This document shows positions 55,261 to 64,000 of a DNA stretch of 64,000 nt, piece by piece. Made by a program: the position numbers and the translations under genes. Position 1 is the stretch's first letter; the number at the start of each line of letters is the position of its first letter. Below the pieces are notes generated by a model. It was not told the origin of the DNA. It saw only the letters and a list, made by a program, of their open reading frames with translations, and did no database searches. The stretch covers positions 90,161,063 through 90,225,062 of the forward strand of contig NC_081841.1 in NCBI RefSeq assembly GCF_963259705.1. The letters run 5' to 3'. The DNA comes from Myotis daubentonii (Eukaryota; Chordata; Mammalia; Chiroptera; Vespertilionidae).

Positions 55261-55600
55261 AGAGCAGGTGAAGTCTGTGTCCAGCTTTGATTATAAGATA
55301 GAGTTAGCAGACATAAAGGCTAAGTGATAGGGACACATTAAGCCACTTGCAAAAGATTATGTGCAGGCAGTATTTATTGACATGCAGAATCTTTGTGAGG
55401 CAATAACAGAAACAGTCTTAGTAAATTCAAAGGAACAACTTGGTCAAAGAGCTTGAGGACTTTAAAAGCCCTATGGAGTTCAATACACCACAATCACTGA
55501 ATATGAAATAGTGGAAGTTCACAGAAAATAAAAACAGGAAATTAGAAGGCAGGTAACTTGGACATCTTGATATCTAGTGATAACCCTGAATTACTAAATA
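55261..55600. other. Non-coding stretch, nothing recognised
   Basis: No feature recognised. Confidence 0.4.
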
Positions 55601-55604
55601 TTGT

Positions 55605-55668
55605 TTCTTTGAGACTTAGTACAATACTTGGCATGTAGAAGGCAAGGTTTGTTGAATGAATAAGTAAA
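55605..55668 (+). repeat. L2 3'-end fragment
   Basis: AGTACAATACTTGGCATGTA, then GGTTTGTTGAATGAATAAG, the L2 3' terminus. Confidence 0.6.
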
Positions 55669-56070
55669 AGACTAAATAACTATAATCTATGAGTTAATAT
55701 GTTAAATATTCATATATTAATAAAGCAGTAATTTTTTCATCAGCCATAGACCACTCAATCTATATATTTTTAATAAAAGAAGTTCACTTTAAGCATGACT
55801 CTTTGGTAAAGAGCTAACCATCTGTAGCACAAAGATCCTCTGTCTGACTGTGTTTTGCCCCCTCCCCCTCTTCTTAGTCATGTCTCTAATCTTTTCCACA
55901 GCTGCCATTGGTCAAAGGGCTGCTTCCTTCAGATAGCTTACCAGGCTCAGTCATATTGTCAGGAAAAGAGCTCCGCCTAAGGCCCTGCTGGCCATCCAGG
56001 AGCCAGGGGCCTCGCTTCAAAACCCTCATCTAAATTTAGCTAACTTAGGACTTGAATATGCCTATTAAAT
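55669..56070. other. Non-coding stretch, nothing recognised
   Basis: No feature recognised. Confidence 0.4.
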
Positions 56071-56072
56071 GG

Positions 56073-56286
56073 TATAAGCCTAGGACCAGCAAACTATGGC
56101 CTATGGCCCAAATACTGCCCACCACCTGCTTTTACAAATCAAGCTTTAATGGAATACAGCCACACCCATCATTTCAATCCATCTATGGCTGTTTTTCTGG
56201 CCATGCAATGAAACAGACTGTATGTCCCAGAAAGACTAAAACATTTACTGTTTTGTCCTTTATAGAAAAAGTTTGCTGACTCCTGG
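56073..56286. mobile_element. hAT-Charlie relic (MER33-like)
   Basis: Terminal repeats AGGACCAGCAAACT (left) and AGTTTGCTGACTCCT (right) enclose GGAATACAGCCACACCCATC and CTATGGCTGTTTTTCTGGCC. A common placental non-autonomous hAT; the subfamily name is tentative. Confidence 0.7.
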
Positions 56287-56386
56287 TATTTTAAGAAATA
56301 CTTGCCTCTGTGACTGTCAGTTAATCAAAACAATTATTTTGCCTTGTTGAATTTCAGATATAAAATCCTTTATACAGAAATACAGC

Positions 56387-56416
56387 TTTATTTTATTTTA
56401 TTTTATTTTATTTTTT
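56387..56416. repeat. (TTTTA)n microsatellite
   Basis: Six TTTTA units. Confidence 0.9.
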
Positions 56417-56800
56417 GCTATAGTGTTTTAACATGTGGCCTGACAATTGGGCAGACTCATGTATATGAGAAGGGCCCAATCTATGCTCAGTTCTAAAATC
56501 TGTTCAGTATTATTGCTTTAATTCCAGGTTTTTATTGGAATTTTTTCCTCATTGTCATCCCCTCTCTTCCTCCATAATATTTCAGTGAACTCACATTTAT
56601 TCTAAACCTTCTCCTATCACCAAAATATACCTCCTGGAAAATAATCTTTACAATTCATCCTTACTTTACAATTTATCCTAAAATGTGAAGAACTTTAAGT
56701 TTAAGAAATATTACACTTACCTTTCCATGTAGACCAGTGTATTTCTTCCTTTTGGATTTCCTTATAAATGCCTCATCATAGAATCTAATACACTGTACTG
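56417..56800. other. Non-coding stretch, nothing recognised
   Basis: No feature recognised. Confidence 0.4.
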
Positions 56801-56809
56801 CATTTCTTT

Positions 56810-56925
56810 TATATTCATCTGCTTCCAGAATCAAGACCTTCCTGAGAGCAGAGAACACTTTTTTATTCTTAAAACTCTAGGACCCAATTAGAATCTATTT
56901 CTACAAATACTTATTGAGGGAGGGG
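56810..56925 (+). repeat. L2 3'-end relic
   Basis: CTTCCTGAGAGCAGAGAACA and ACAAATACTTATTGAGGGA in L2 3'-end order; diverged. Confidence 0.5.
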
Positions 56926-57334
56926 ACAGATGAAGGAAGGAAGACAGGCCAGCCACAGACTTCTTGGTTTACAGTGTTACTTGTCTCTCCCAGATGTATT
57001 TGCATTTTGAGAGCACATGAGTTGACACCCCTTTAAATCTATATTCACAGAAAGTTGTGTGTCACACCTAATTTTCTGGTCAGCCCTGAAGCTGAGAAGG
57101 GAAACCTACATATTATGTTCATGAGAACAAAGACTAACCTTCCAGTGTTCAAAAGGAAACAAGAAAAAATGCTAACTGTATTCAAATTAGAAAGTGGGGC
57201 AACATTAGCATGAAAACCAAATGACAAGGTATTTGGAAGCCTGTCACCGGGAAGAAACCAGACAAAAACATTGAATACGAGTAACGCATCCCCAGAGCCA
57301 TCTGAGGTTACCCTTAGTGGGCAGCATAACCGGT

Positions 57335-57505
57335 GTTCAGAGCTACTGGAATCAAACTCTGGGTTTGAATCCTGTCTTAACTTCTCTCTGGCAATGTGAC
57401 CTTGATCAAGTTCTTTAATAACTTGAAACCTCAAAGTCTTCATCCATGGAGTGAAGATACAAATAGTACCTATCTAATATGGCTTTTGATACTATTAAAT
57501 AACAT
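57335..57505 (+). repeat. MIR SINE, nearly full length
   Basis: TCTGGGTTTGAATCCTGTCT, GCAATGTGACCTTGATCAAG, TCTTCATCCATGGAGTGAAG and AATAGTACCTATCTAATATG. Confidence 0.8.
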
Positions 57506-57694
57506 TATTAAATATAAGGTGTTGTTATTTTTTAAAACCATTCACTTATTCATTCATTTATTCATTAAGCACTCCCCCTATTAAGTTATTGATTTATTCT
57601 TTCTAAAATATTCTGACTGCAGATTGATCACAGGAAACTAATTCAATGTGCCTGAACTTTAGTTTCACTACAATACAATATTATCTTCTGCAGA

Positions 57695-57800
57695 TTTTTA
57701 TTTAAAACCTGTTACATGCCCAGCACTGTCTGTAAACTCTGGGAAATATCAGAGAGAGAAGACTCTATTCCAGCTCTCATGGAACCTGTTAGAAAGGTGT
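57695..57800 (-). repeat. L2 relic
   Basis: CCTGTTACATGCCCAGCACT and CAGCTCTCATGGAACCTG, reverse L2 3' region. Confidence 0.6.
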
Positions 57801-57899
57801 TGTTAACTAGAGAATAATAGATGGTATGCTGTCATTTTATTTATTTAACTGCTGCACCCTGTAAAATTATACTTTGTTGTATAACCTTCTTCCCTCACA

Positions 57900-57974
57900 C
57901 ACTTTTATTGAGATATCATTGACATATAACATTGTATAAGTTCAAGTATACAACATAATGATTTTATATACATA
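57900..57974 (-). mobile_element. LINE-1 3'-UTR, part 1, split by a Helitron
   Basis: TTTTATTGAGATATCATTGA, CATATAACATTGTATAAGTT and CAACATAATGATTTTATAT are the reverse of an old L1 3' UTR, continuing at 58240. Confidence 0.75.
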
Positions 57975-58239
57975 TTAGAGGCCTGATGCACGAAATTCAT
58001 GCATAGGTAGGTTCCCTAGGCCTGGCCAGCGATCAGGGCCAATCTACAGGGCGACTGGAGGGGCGATCAGGGGGCCCCCGCTGGCGCCCACCTTGGCTGG
58101 CCTGGGGCCTGTGAGCTGGGGGCAGCTCCTGCGTTGAGCGTCTGCCACCTGGTGGTCAGTGTGCATCATAGCAACTGGTTGTCCCACCAGTCATTCTGCA
58201 GTTCAGTTGATTTGCATATTAGGCTTTTATTCTATAGGA
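57975..58239 (-). mobile_element. HeliBat-type Helitron, copy 7, inserted in an L1
   Basis: Minus-strand 3' end (CTAG changed to CTAA) at 57975 with GAGGCCTGATGCAC and a CGAAATTCATGCA stem. The 5' end is the complement of TCCTATAGAATAAAAGCC ending at 58239, with the octamer ATTTGCAT (complement) nearby. Contains no gene. The L1 sequence flanking it is continuous without target duplication, as expected for a Helitron. Confidence 0.9.
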
Positions 58240-58322
58240 TATAAAAATGGTCACCACAATAAGTTTAGTTAACACCATCACCTCACATAGTTGCACCTTT
58301 TCCCCCTTGTGATAAAATAAAT
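58240..58322 (-). mobile_element. LINE-1 3'-UTR, part 2
   Basis: ATGGTCACCACAATAAGTTT, AGTTAACACCATCACCTCAC and ATAGTTGCACC continue the L1 interrupted at 57974. Confidence 0.75.
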
Positions 58323-58484
58323 GGAAGATTGTCAATTAGTCAGGAGGAGAGACTGCAGCCTGAAGGAGCCAGGAAACCCTCCTAATCTGGGCATGGCTGG
58401 AGAGTAGAGGGTGGACTGGCAGCTTCCTTTCACATCAGGAGCCACCTGCTATTCTTCCACTGGCATCAGCTTCTCTAGATGCAA

Positions 58485-58578
58485 GCTCCATGAAGTCAAT
58501 GTCATGTCTGTCTGTTTATCGTTGTAACCAAACGGCCTAGAACAGTGCCTTTGATAAATGTTTAAGGAAGAAGAAAGG
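58485..58578 (+). repeat. L2 3'-end relic
   Basis: CAAGCTCCATGAAGTCAATG, TCATGTCTGTCTGTTTATCG, CCTAGAACAGTGCCTTTGAT. Confidence 0.65.
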
Positions 58579-58609
58579 AAGTCAACTGGTTAGTTTGAGT
58601 AGAACAAGT

Positions 58610-58855
58610 CTAGTAGAAATTTTTTTAAAATATATTTCATTGATTTTTTACAGAGAGGAAGGGAGAGGGATAGAGAGTTAGAAACATCAATGAGAGAGAG
58701 ACATTGATCAGCTGCCTCCTGCACACCCCCCAGTGGGGATGTGCTCGCAACCAAGGTACATGCCCTTGACCGGAATTGAACCCGGGACCCTTCAGTCCGC
58801 AGGCCGCCGCTCTATCCACTGAGCCAAATCGGTTAGGGCCCTAGTAGAAATTTTT
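58610..58855 (-). repeat. Ves SINE, young type, 15-bp target duplication
   Basis: Body 58625-58840, reverse, ending GAGCCAAATCGGTTAGGGC. CTAGTAGAAATTTTT is duplicated perfectly at 58610-58624 and 58841-58855. Confidence 0.95.
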
Positions 58856-59295
58856 ATGTTCATTTTTGTTTTGCATACTCTTTCTTCCAACTACTTTTTT
58901 TTGTCTCCATCTAGCTTCTTTCAACCTGCCCGACCTTCCTAATCTGGCTTGTGTTTATCTCTTAAATGTACCTTGGGCTGGTAGGTATTTGTACAAGTAT
59001 TGTTTGATCTCCCTAGGCAGTATTTTGACTGTTGCCCAGAAAAGACAGTTAGCCTAGAAAGACATTGAGAGTTCTAAGGAGGTACCAGCAACTACCTTGC
59101 TCTGAACATGTGTGTTTGATAAGTATTACTTATTGAGCCCAAGAAGTCACAACTTGGGCGTTTTCTATACTGTGGAGATTCCAAAGACTGTCTCTGTTCT
59201 GTGTTCAAACTCATGAGTTTTCCCACTTAATAAATACTCATCTAATAAGGCTTTTTATATGGTCTGATAACCAAAATCAATATGCTAGGGAGCGC
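58856..59295. other. Non-coding stretch, nothing recognised
   Basis: No feature recognised. Confidence 0.4.
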
Positions 59296-59297
59296 CA

Positions 59298-59372
59298 TCC
59301 ATTTGTTCACTCCACATCCATGAAGTAGCCACTATGTGCCAGGCCCTGGGCAGTGAGATCCCCATCCTTTCC
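59298..59372 (-). repeat. L2 3'-end relic
   Basis: GTAGCCACTATGTGCCAGGC and CCTGGGCAGTGAGATCCCC. Confidence 0.65.
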
Positions 59373-60225
59373 AGAAAATGGAATATTTTGGTAGAAAGTT
59401 GAACTGGAAATTATGGTCAAAGATGCAAAGGAAAGTTTCTAACAGTCTTCTGAGTCTCATAATGGAAAAAAATATATATCCCAGATTTAACCATGAGACC
59501 TAGTTTCATAATTGGCAGTCTAGTTGTCATTTCTCTGTTGATTATTTTCAAAGAGACCTTTTTTAAAAGATTGTCACTGATTCTTAATGTGTTCTTCCTG
59601 TGTAATCAACCCATAGTTAAAAGTAAGCATTTCAAGTTGCACTGTATTTCTTGCATACGGCAAAACACTATGATTCTTAAAATAGAACACCTATCTTTTC
59701 TAGCCACACAATTGCTGGAATGCCACCTGCCGAAAAGGTGTACTTACCATTAATTTTACCATCAGACAGGGACTATAGCATCTGAAGAATGAGACCTGAC
59801 AAGCCTTCCTGACAGAAAGTAAAAAAAGGTAAAAAAGAAAAAAAAAAAAAAAAGGTAAAAAAGAATAAAAACATTGGGCAACATTCATAGCAGAGGAAAG
59901 AATAAAAAGCCATATCCAAATTGTAGCATCTCCAATAAGATTTTTATTCCATTAATACATACTCATCACTATAGGGCAGTTGCTAACCCCCATATTCTCT
60001 AGCCTTTTTTTTTTTTTTGCCTTAAAATTTGCACTTGGAAATTAAAGGTCAGTAGTCCTTGGTTTAAGCCCACTGTACAGAAGGAATCGTTTTTAAAAAT
60101 GCAATTAATGCATCAGTCATGTTTCTAAAATATAAGCTTTGATTATTTGTTTCTGAACTTTTCTGGCAAGATAAAGGTCAGCACATAATTATCCTCAGTC
60201 ACTGGCCACTGGCGGGAAAATGAGA
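59373..60225. other. AT-rich non-coding; A-rich patch at 59820-59870
   Basis: Repeated AAAAAAGGTAAAAAAG units at 59820-59862; otherwise unassigned. Confidence 0.4.
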
Positions 60226-60231
60226 ATAATC

Positions 60232-60424
60232 CTGCCAGGCTGGTGTGGCTCAGTGGTTGAACAACAACCTTTGAACCAGGAGATCACCGTTCGAATCCCA
60301 GTCAGGGCACATGACCGGGTTGCGGGCTTGATCTCCAGTGGAGGGCATGCAGGAGGCAGCTGATCAGTGATTCTTTCTCATTGATGTTTCTATCTTTCTC
60401 TTCTTCTTCCTTCCTCTCTGAAAT

Positions 60425-60482
<58 letters not shown>

Positions 60483-60506
60483 TTTATATATATATATATA
60501 AATATT

Positions 60507-60535
<29 letters not shown>
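60232..60535 (+). repeat. Ves SINE with hugely expanded (TA)n tail
   Basis: Head CCAGGCTGGTGTGGCTCAG, GTTGAACAACAACC (same subfamily as 39923), B box GTTCGAATCCC, CT tract ending near 60420, then about 100 bp of TA repeat with two AAATATTTATA interruptions (60428-60533). Flanks AAAATGAGAATAATCCT and AAAATGGGAGCAATGCT look like a decayed duplication. Confidence 0.85.
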
Positions 60536-60537
<2 letters not shown>

Positions 60538-60597
60538 GGAGCAATGCTCTTAAATCCCTGATTCATAGATTGTGAGGAATGAAAAAGGTCTCACTCA

Positions 60598-60692
60598 CAG
60601 CTGTTTTTCACATGAGGAAACCGAGGCCCAGGGAAGCAACATGCTAAGGACACACATGGCATTGGACTTAGAGCCCGCCCAAATGATCCAGA
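60598..60692 (-). repeat. MIR fragment
   Basis: TTTTTCACATGAGGAAACCG, AGGCCCAGGGAAGCAAC and ATTGGACTTAGAGCCCGC, reverse MIR core. Confidence 0.7.
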
Positions 60693-60734
60693 ATAATCTC
60701 ATCTCCAGATCTTTCATTTAATTCCACCTACAAA

Positions 60735-60835
60735 AACCCTTTTAACAAAGAAGATCACATCCATAAATTCCATTGGTCAGGATGTAAACATATCTTTTGG
60801 GGGACCCCTATCCAATCCACTATACCCCTCTTTTA
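60735..60835 (-). repeat. Old LTR-like fragment
   Basis: GATCACATCCATAAATTCCA, TTGGTCAGGATGTAAACATA and TCTTTTGGGGGACC follow the order of a MaLR-type LTR region. Short. Confidence 0.5.
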
Positions 60836-60934
60836 CCTAAAGTAGTAATCAGTATTATATCAATTCTTGAAAAACACTTTGTGCTTTAAAATGGTTTATA
60901 GTATCTTTTTCAATTTCTAAGTCTTTTAGGAGCC

Positions 60935-61138
60935 AGACTTGTGTATTTGATTTTTGAATTCTGGCTCTTTCATTAACAGTGTGACCTTAGGTAGATTTCT
61001 TAACTATCTCTTTAAGCCTTGGTTTCCTCCCTTCTACAATAAGGACGGAATTTCCCTTCACAGGGTGCTTATGAGCATTATAATGCATGTAGAGCACCTA
61101 CCAGGGTGTCTCTCTAGTAGAAGTGGTGTCCAGTAAGT
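60935..61138 (+). repeat. MIR SINE, nearly full length
   Basis: TGTGACCTTAGGTAGATTTC, GCCTTGGTTTCCTCCC, CAGGGTGCTTATGAGCATTA and TGCATGTAGAGCACCTACC. Confidence 0.75.
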
Positions 61139-62554
61139 ACCAGTTGATTTTAAATTAGAATAATATTCACCAACACCAATCTATTCAACATGTATGCGTT
61201 GGAGGGCCACTGGGGACACATTTCCACCAGCCAGAAACTTTTCTGGCACCGACACGCGAGCACAGGCTCATTGTTGAGTGTTGACTCATGGGTGTGCAGC
61301 CTGCTCAGGAGTGGGAGAGAATTCTCTGGATTCTCTAAATTGCTGCCATCCCAGCCCACATCATGGACCTTCAGATCTTCAGCAGGGGACAGGATGAGGA
61401 GCCATGCCAGAAAGGAGACAAGATTATTCCAGCAACCATGGGACTAGTCCCTTCGGATCTGACCGGCCTGGGACAACGCAACTCAGGGTTAGTGAAAGTG
61501 TGGCCCTGTCGGGGTTTCTGAATGTGTGGTTTGGGGGAGGCGGCAGGCAAGGCGAAGGGCTATGAAGTCTGGGTCAGGCAGCCAGTTATACAACCTCCTG
61601 TGCCAAGAGTTTTCTACTGAAGCAAAGAACCGGAATAGCCAAGCAGCATCAAGCCCCCAAAAAGCATTTCTCGAGAATGTTTGTTTAGTTGTGCTTCCCC
61701 AAACAAAGGACAGTGAGGTTATACTGCACTTCCACAGGCACAATGGGTTGCCAAGCACACCCCAAACATTTTGCATTTATTATTAGTTCATTTCCTAGCT
61801 AATATCTCTCGGAGGAAATTAGGTATCAAAAAATTCCTTTCCTGCCCTACCCCATGCACACACCGTTTGGCTTGGGAGAGATAGATAAAAATTCTGAATT
61901 TATTGCAATGATTGCTTCCAGTGGCTATTCAGTCTAGAACCAGACACGATGATTCTGCCTGCATGCCATTTTTTATAAGAAGCAATTTTAATATTTGGAG
62001 TCACAAAAATAAGATACCAATTTGGAATCACCAACACCTCTCTCTCCATGAAACCTAAATTCAAAGTCATTCTGAATTCACTGCAACTATTTGCATTAAT
62101 AGCACTAATCCAACAATCTGAGCAACCCCAGCTGACATGCAGACCCTTTCCAGAGTCCCAGAAATCTAGGCCACTGCCATGCCTGGGGGAGGCAGGGGCA
62201 GGTTTTCTGCACCAGTGCATGTCTGTTTATGTTCCTATGTAAATGTTCTCTTACTGTTTACCTAGGTCTTCATATGGTTGCAACTGTAATTTTGATATTT
62301 TTATTAACCCACACCCTCTTTTGATGAACATGAAAATATCATGTCCACAGAGAATTTGTTACTCCCTTCCAGGGTCATGCCCACCTTTCCATAATTAGCA
62401 CAGCAAAGCCGAGGTCCCAGCCCAGCCCAGTGTGAGGCAGTTGTCTTAGTTCTGCTCCTTATGTGCAAATTGAACTCCAAAACTTGGCCTATGTGCTCCC
62501 AAATGGACGCCTCATGTCAGAAGGTATGCTAGACAAGGAGAAATGGACAGGGGT
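61139..62554. other. Non-coding stretch, nothing recognised
   Basis: Several overlapping open frames of 60-106 codons on both strands, none with a domain. Confidence 0.4.
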
Positions 62555-62802
62555 AATTTAGCCACCTTTTTTTTTTTTAATATATTCTATTGATTTTTTA
62601 CAGAGAGGAAGGGAGAGAGATAGAGAGCTAGAAACATCGATGAGAGAGACATCGATCAGCTGCCTCCTGCACATCCCCCACTGGGGATGTGCCCACAACC
62701 CAGGTACATGCCCTTAACCGGAATCGAACCTGGGACCCTTCAGTCCGCAAGCCGACGCTCTATCCACTGAGCCAAACCAGTTTCGGCAATTTAGCCACCT
62801 TT
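62555..62802 (-). repeat. Ves SINE, young type, 15-bp target duplication
   Basis: Body 62570-62787, reverse, ending GAGCCAAACCAGTTTCGGC. AATTTAGCCACCTTT is duplicated perfectly at 62555-62569 and 62788-62802. Confidence 0.95.
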
Positions 62803-62904
62803 AATGGGGGAGAGGAAACTCAAATTGCATTTTTCTATTCTATTTGCATAATCATTCATATTCCAAAATGGAAAAGCAAATTCATTTGAGGACTGTGTAT
62901 CCTT

Positions 62905-63260
62905 CTGTAGGTCAATATACCTATTTATTCAACAAGCTTATTTAAATACCTGCTCTATGTCAAGCTCTATGTTAGTGCTTGGATTCTATGATCTTTAAGA
63001 CACAGCATGAGCCTGCAATGAAATCATAAAAACATAAAGTTGGGGGAGGAGACTGAGGGAAAAGGAGTTGGCTCTCTCTGAGAAGATCAGAAAAACTCCT
63101 GGAGGAAGAGAGTCTAAGCTGGAATTTAGAGATGAGTATGAGTTTGCCAGGCAGACAAAGCAGAGATAGGCAGGCAGATGGGAACTACCTGAGCCAAGGC
63201 ATGGAGGCGTGAAGTACAGGGTAAGTTTAAAGAATAGTGAACAGTTAGCTATGACTGGAG
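62905..63260 (-). repeat. Ancient L2-like repeat
   Basis: TTATTCAACAAGCTTATTTA, ATACCTGCTCTATGTCAAGC, then GGAATTTAGAGATGAGTATG, GCCAGGCAGACAAAGCAG and GCCAAGGCATGGAGGCGTG in order, an old LINE-derived repeat. Confidence 0.55.
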
Positions 63261-63524
63261 TATACATTTGTGTCAGAAAATGACAGTGATGATGATGGGT
63301 GTATGCAGGTTTGTTATGGTTCAATTTACACAACAAATGTTTATTGAGCTCTTAGTAAACCGAGATTTAGCTCAAAAGCTAGGAGCTTAGGATAAGAGAG
63401 GAGATAAGATATGATTCTGCAAAACTACCTTATAAAGTAAGATACTTTCCATGAGGGAGGATGACAGTAGAGGAGTATTTCATTCGTTGGTATTTATTTT
63501 AAAAAAATAAAAATAAACAATGGG

Positions 63525-63640
63525 TTGAGTATTAAATGAGCACCTACTAACAGCAATGATAACAAGACGTTTTTGTTGCACTGAAGGAACTGGCAGTCTA
63601 GTGGAGTAGAAATGTAAATAGAACATTATATCATAATATA
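63525..63640 (-). repeat. L2 relic
   Basis: ATGAGCACCTACTAACAGC and GGAACTGGCAGTCTAGTGGA. Confidence 0.55.
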
Positions 63641-63659
63641 TTCAGTGTTCAACATAGCA

Positions 63660-63825
63660 TTTATTAACACTGACCTAAGTGGTTTATATTAATTATCTTT
63701 ATCCATCCTCACACAATAAGTAGGTATGATTATTAGCTACATTTCACAAATGGCAAAGTCAGGGCCAGAGAGGTTATTAACTTGCTCAATCAGGTTACTC
63801 GGCTTAAGTTAAAATCCAGGCAATT
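63660..63825 (-). repeat. MIR SINE, reverse, well preserved
   Basis: TTATCTTTATCCATCCTCAC, AATAAGTAGGTATGATTATT, ACATTTCACAAATGGCAAAG and AACTTGCTCAATCAGG. Confidence 0.75.
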
Positions 63826-63837
63826 GATTCCTCATTC

Positions 63838-64000
63838 TTTTTGTATTTTTTAATATATTTCCATTGATTTTAGATAGGAAAAGAAAGAGAAAGAGAGACA
63901 GAAACATCATTGTTGAGAGAGAATCATTGATTGGCTACCTCCTGCATGCCCCACACTGGGGATGGAGCCTGCAACCCAGGCATGTGCCCTTGACTGGAAT
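63838..64000 (-). repeat. Ves SINE, cut by the window end
   Basis: Reverse orientation: TTTTTTAATATATTTCCATT, GA-rich tract, TGGCTACCTCCTGCATGCC, ending in CCTTGACTGGAAT at the edge before the A box is reached. Confidence 0.9.

Overview
The window is nuclear DNA from a bat, most likely a vespertilionid (Myotis, Eptesicus or Pipistrellus type). Two repeat classes point there. There are 17 copies of a tRNA-derived SINE with A and B boxes, a CT-rich body and an A-rich tail (the Ves family). There are also seven copies of a non-autonomous Helitron with TCCTATAT starts, CTAG ends and a hairpin just inside the CTAG end (HeliBat type). MIR, L2, MER5A, MER20 and MaLR-type relics are the usual placental background. 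There is no bacterial-style gene organisation, no rRNA, no working tRNA gene and no CRISPR array.

Layout: 1-10 kb is non-coding sequence with old MIR/L2/hAT relics, three Ves SINEs and a near-perfectly palindromic MER20-like hAT element (7570-7791). 10.6-13.3 kb is a Helitron cluster: three copies head to tail plus a fourth 200 bp on, with internal minisatellites, a 466-bp-offset duplication and a hairpin at its edge. 17.5-20.1 kb is a three-layer nest: a MIR split by a 5'-inverted (twin-primed) LINE-1, itself split by a Ves SINE. 20-35 kb is mostly plain non-coding sequence with scattered MIR, LTR-like and simple repeats. 35.6-38.5 kb is an older LINE-1 3' end split by a full-length element that has an L1-type 5' end and ORF1 but no ORF2, that is, a HAL1-type (half-L1) retrotransposon with a 16-bp target duplication. 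39-48 kb holds more SINEs, MaLR-type LTRs and a head-to-tail Helitron pair (45133-46386). 51.9-53.3 kb is a GC-rich open reading frame of 278 codons followed by a polyadenylation signal, the only serious candidate for host coding sequence. 53.9-64 kb holds hAT elements nested in LTR relics, a Helitron nested in an L1, and young SINEs.

How the parts work together: L1 machinery explains most of the insertions. The SINEs and the HAL1 lack a reverse transcriptase of their own and carry L1-like tails and target duplications. Helitrons moved independently by rolling-circle transposition without target duplication and carry promoter-like motifs near their 5' ends. The host gene to which this interval belongs cannot be named from the sequence. 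All family names are from recognition by eye; boundaries of old repeats are approximate to about 10-30 bp.
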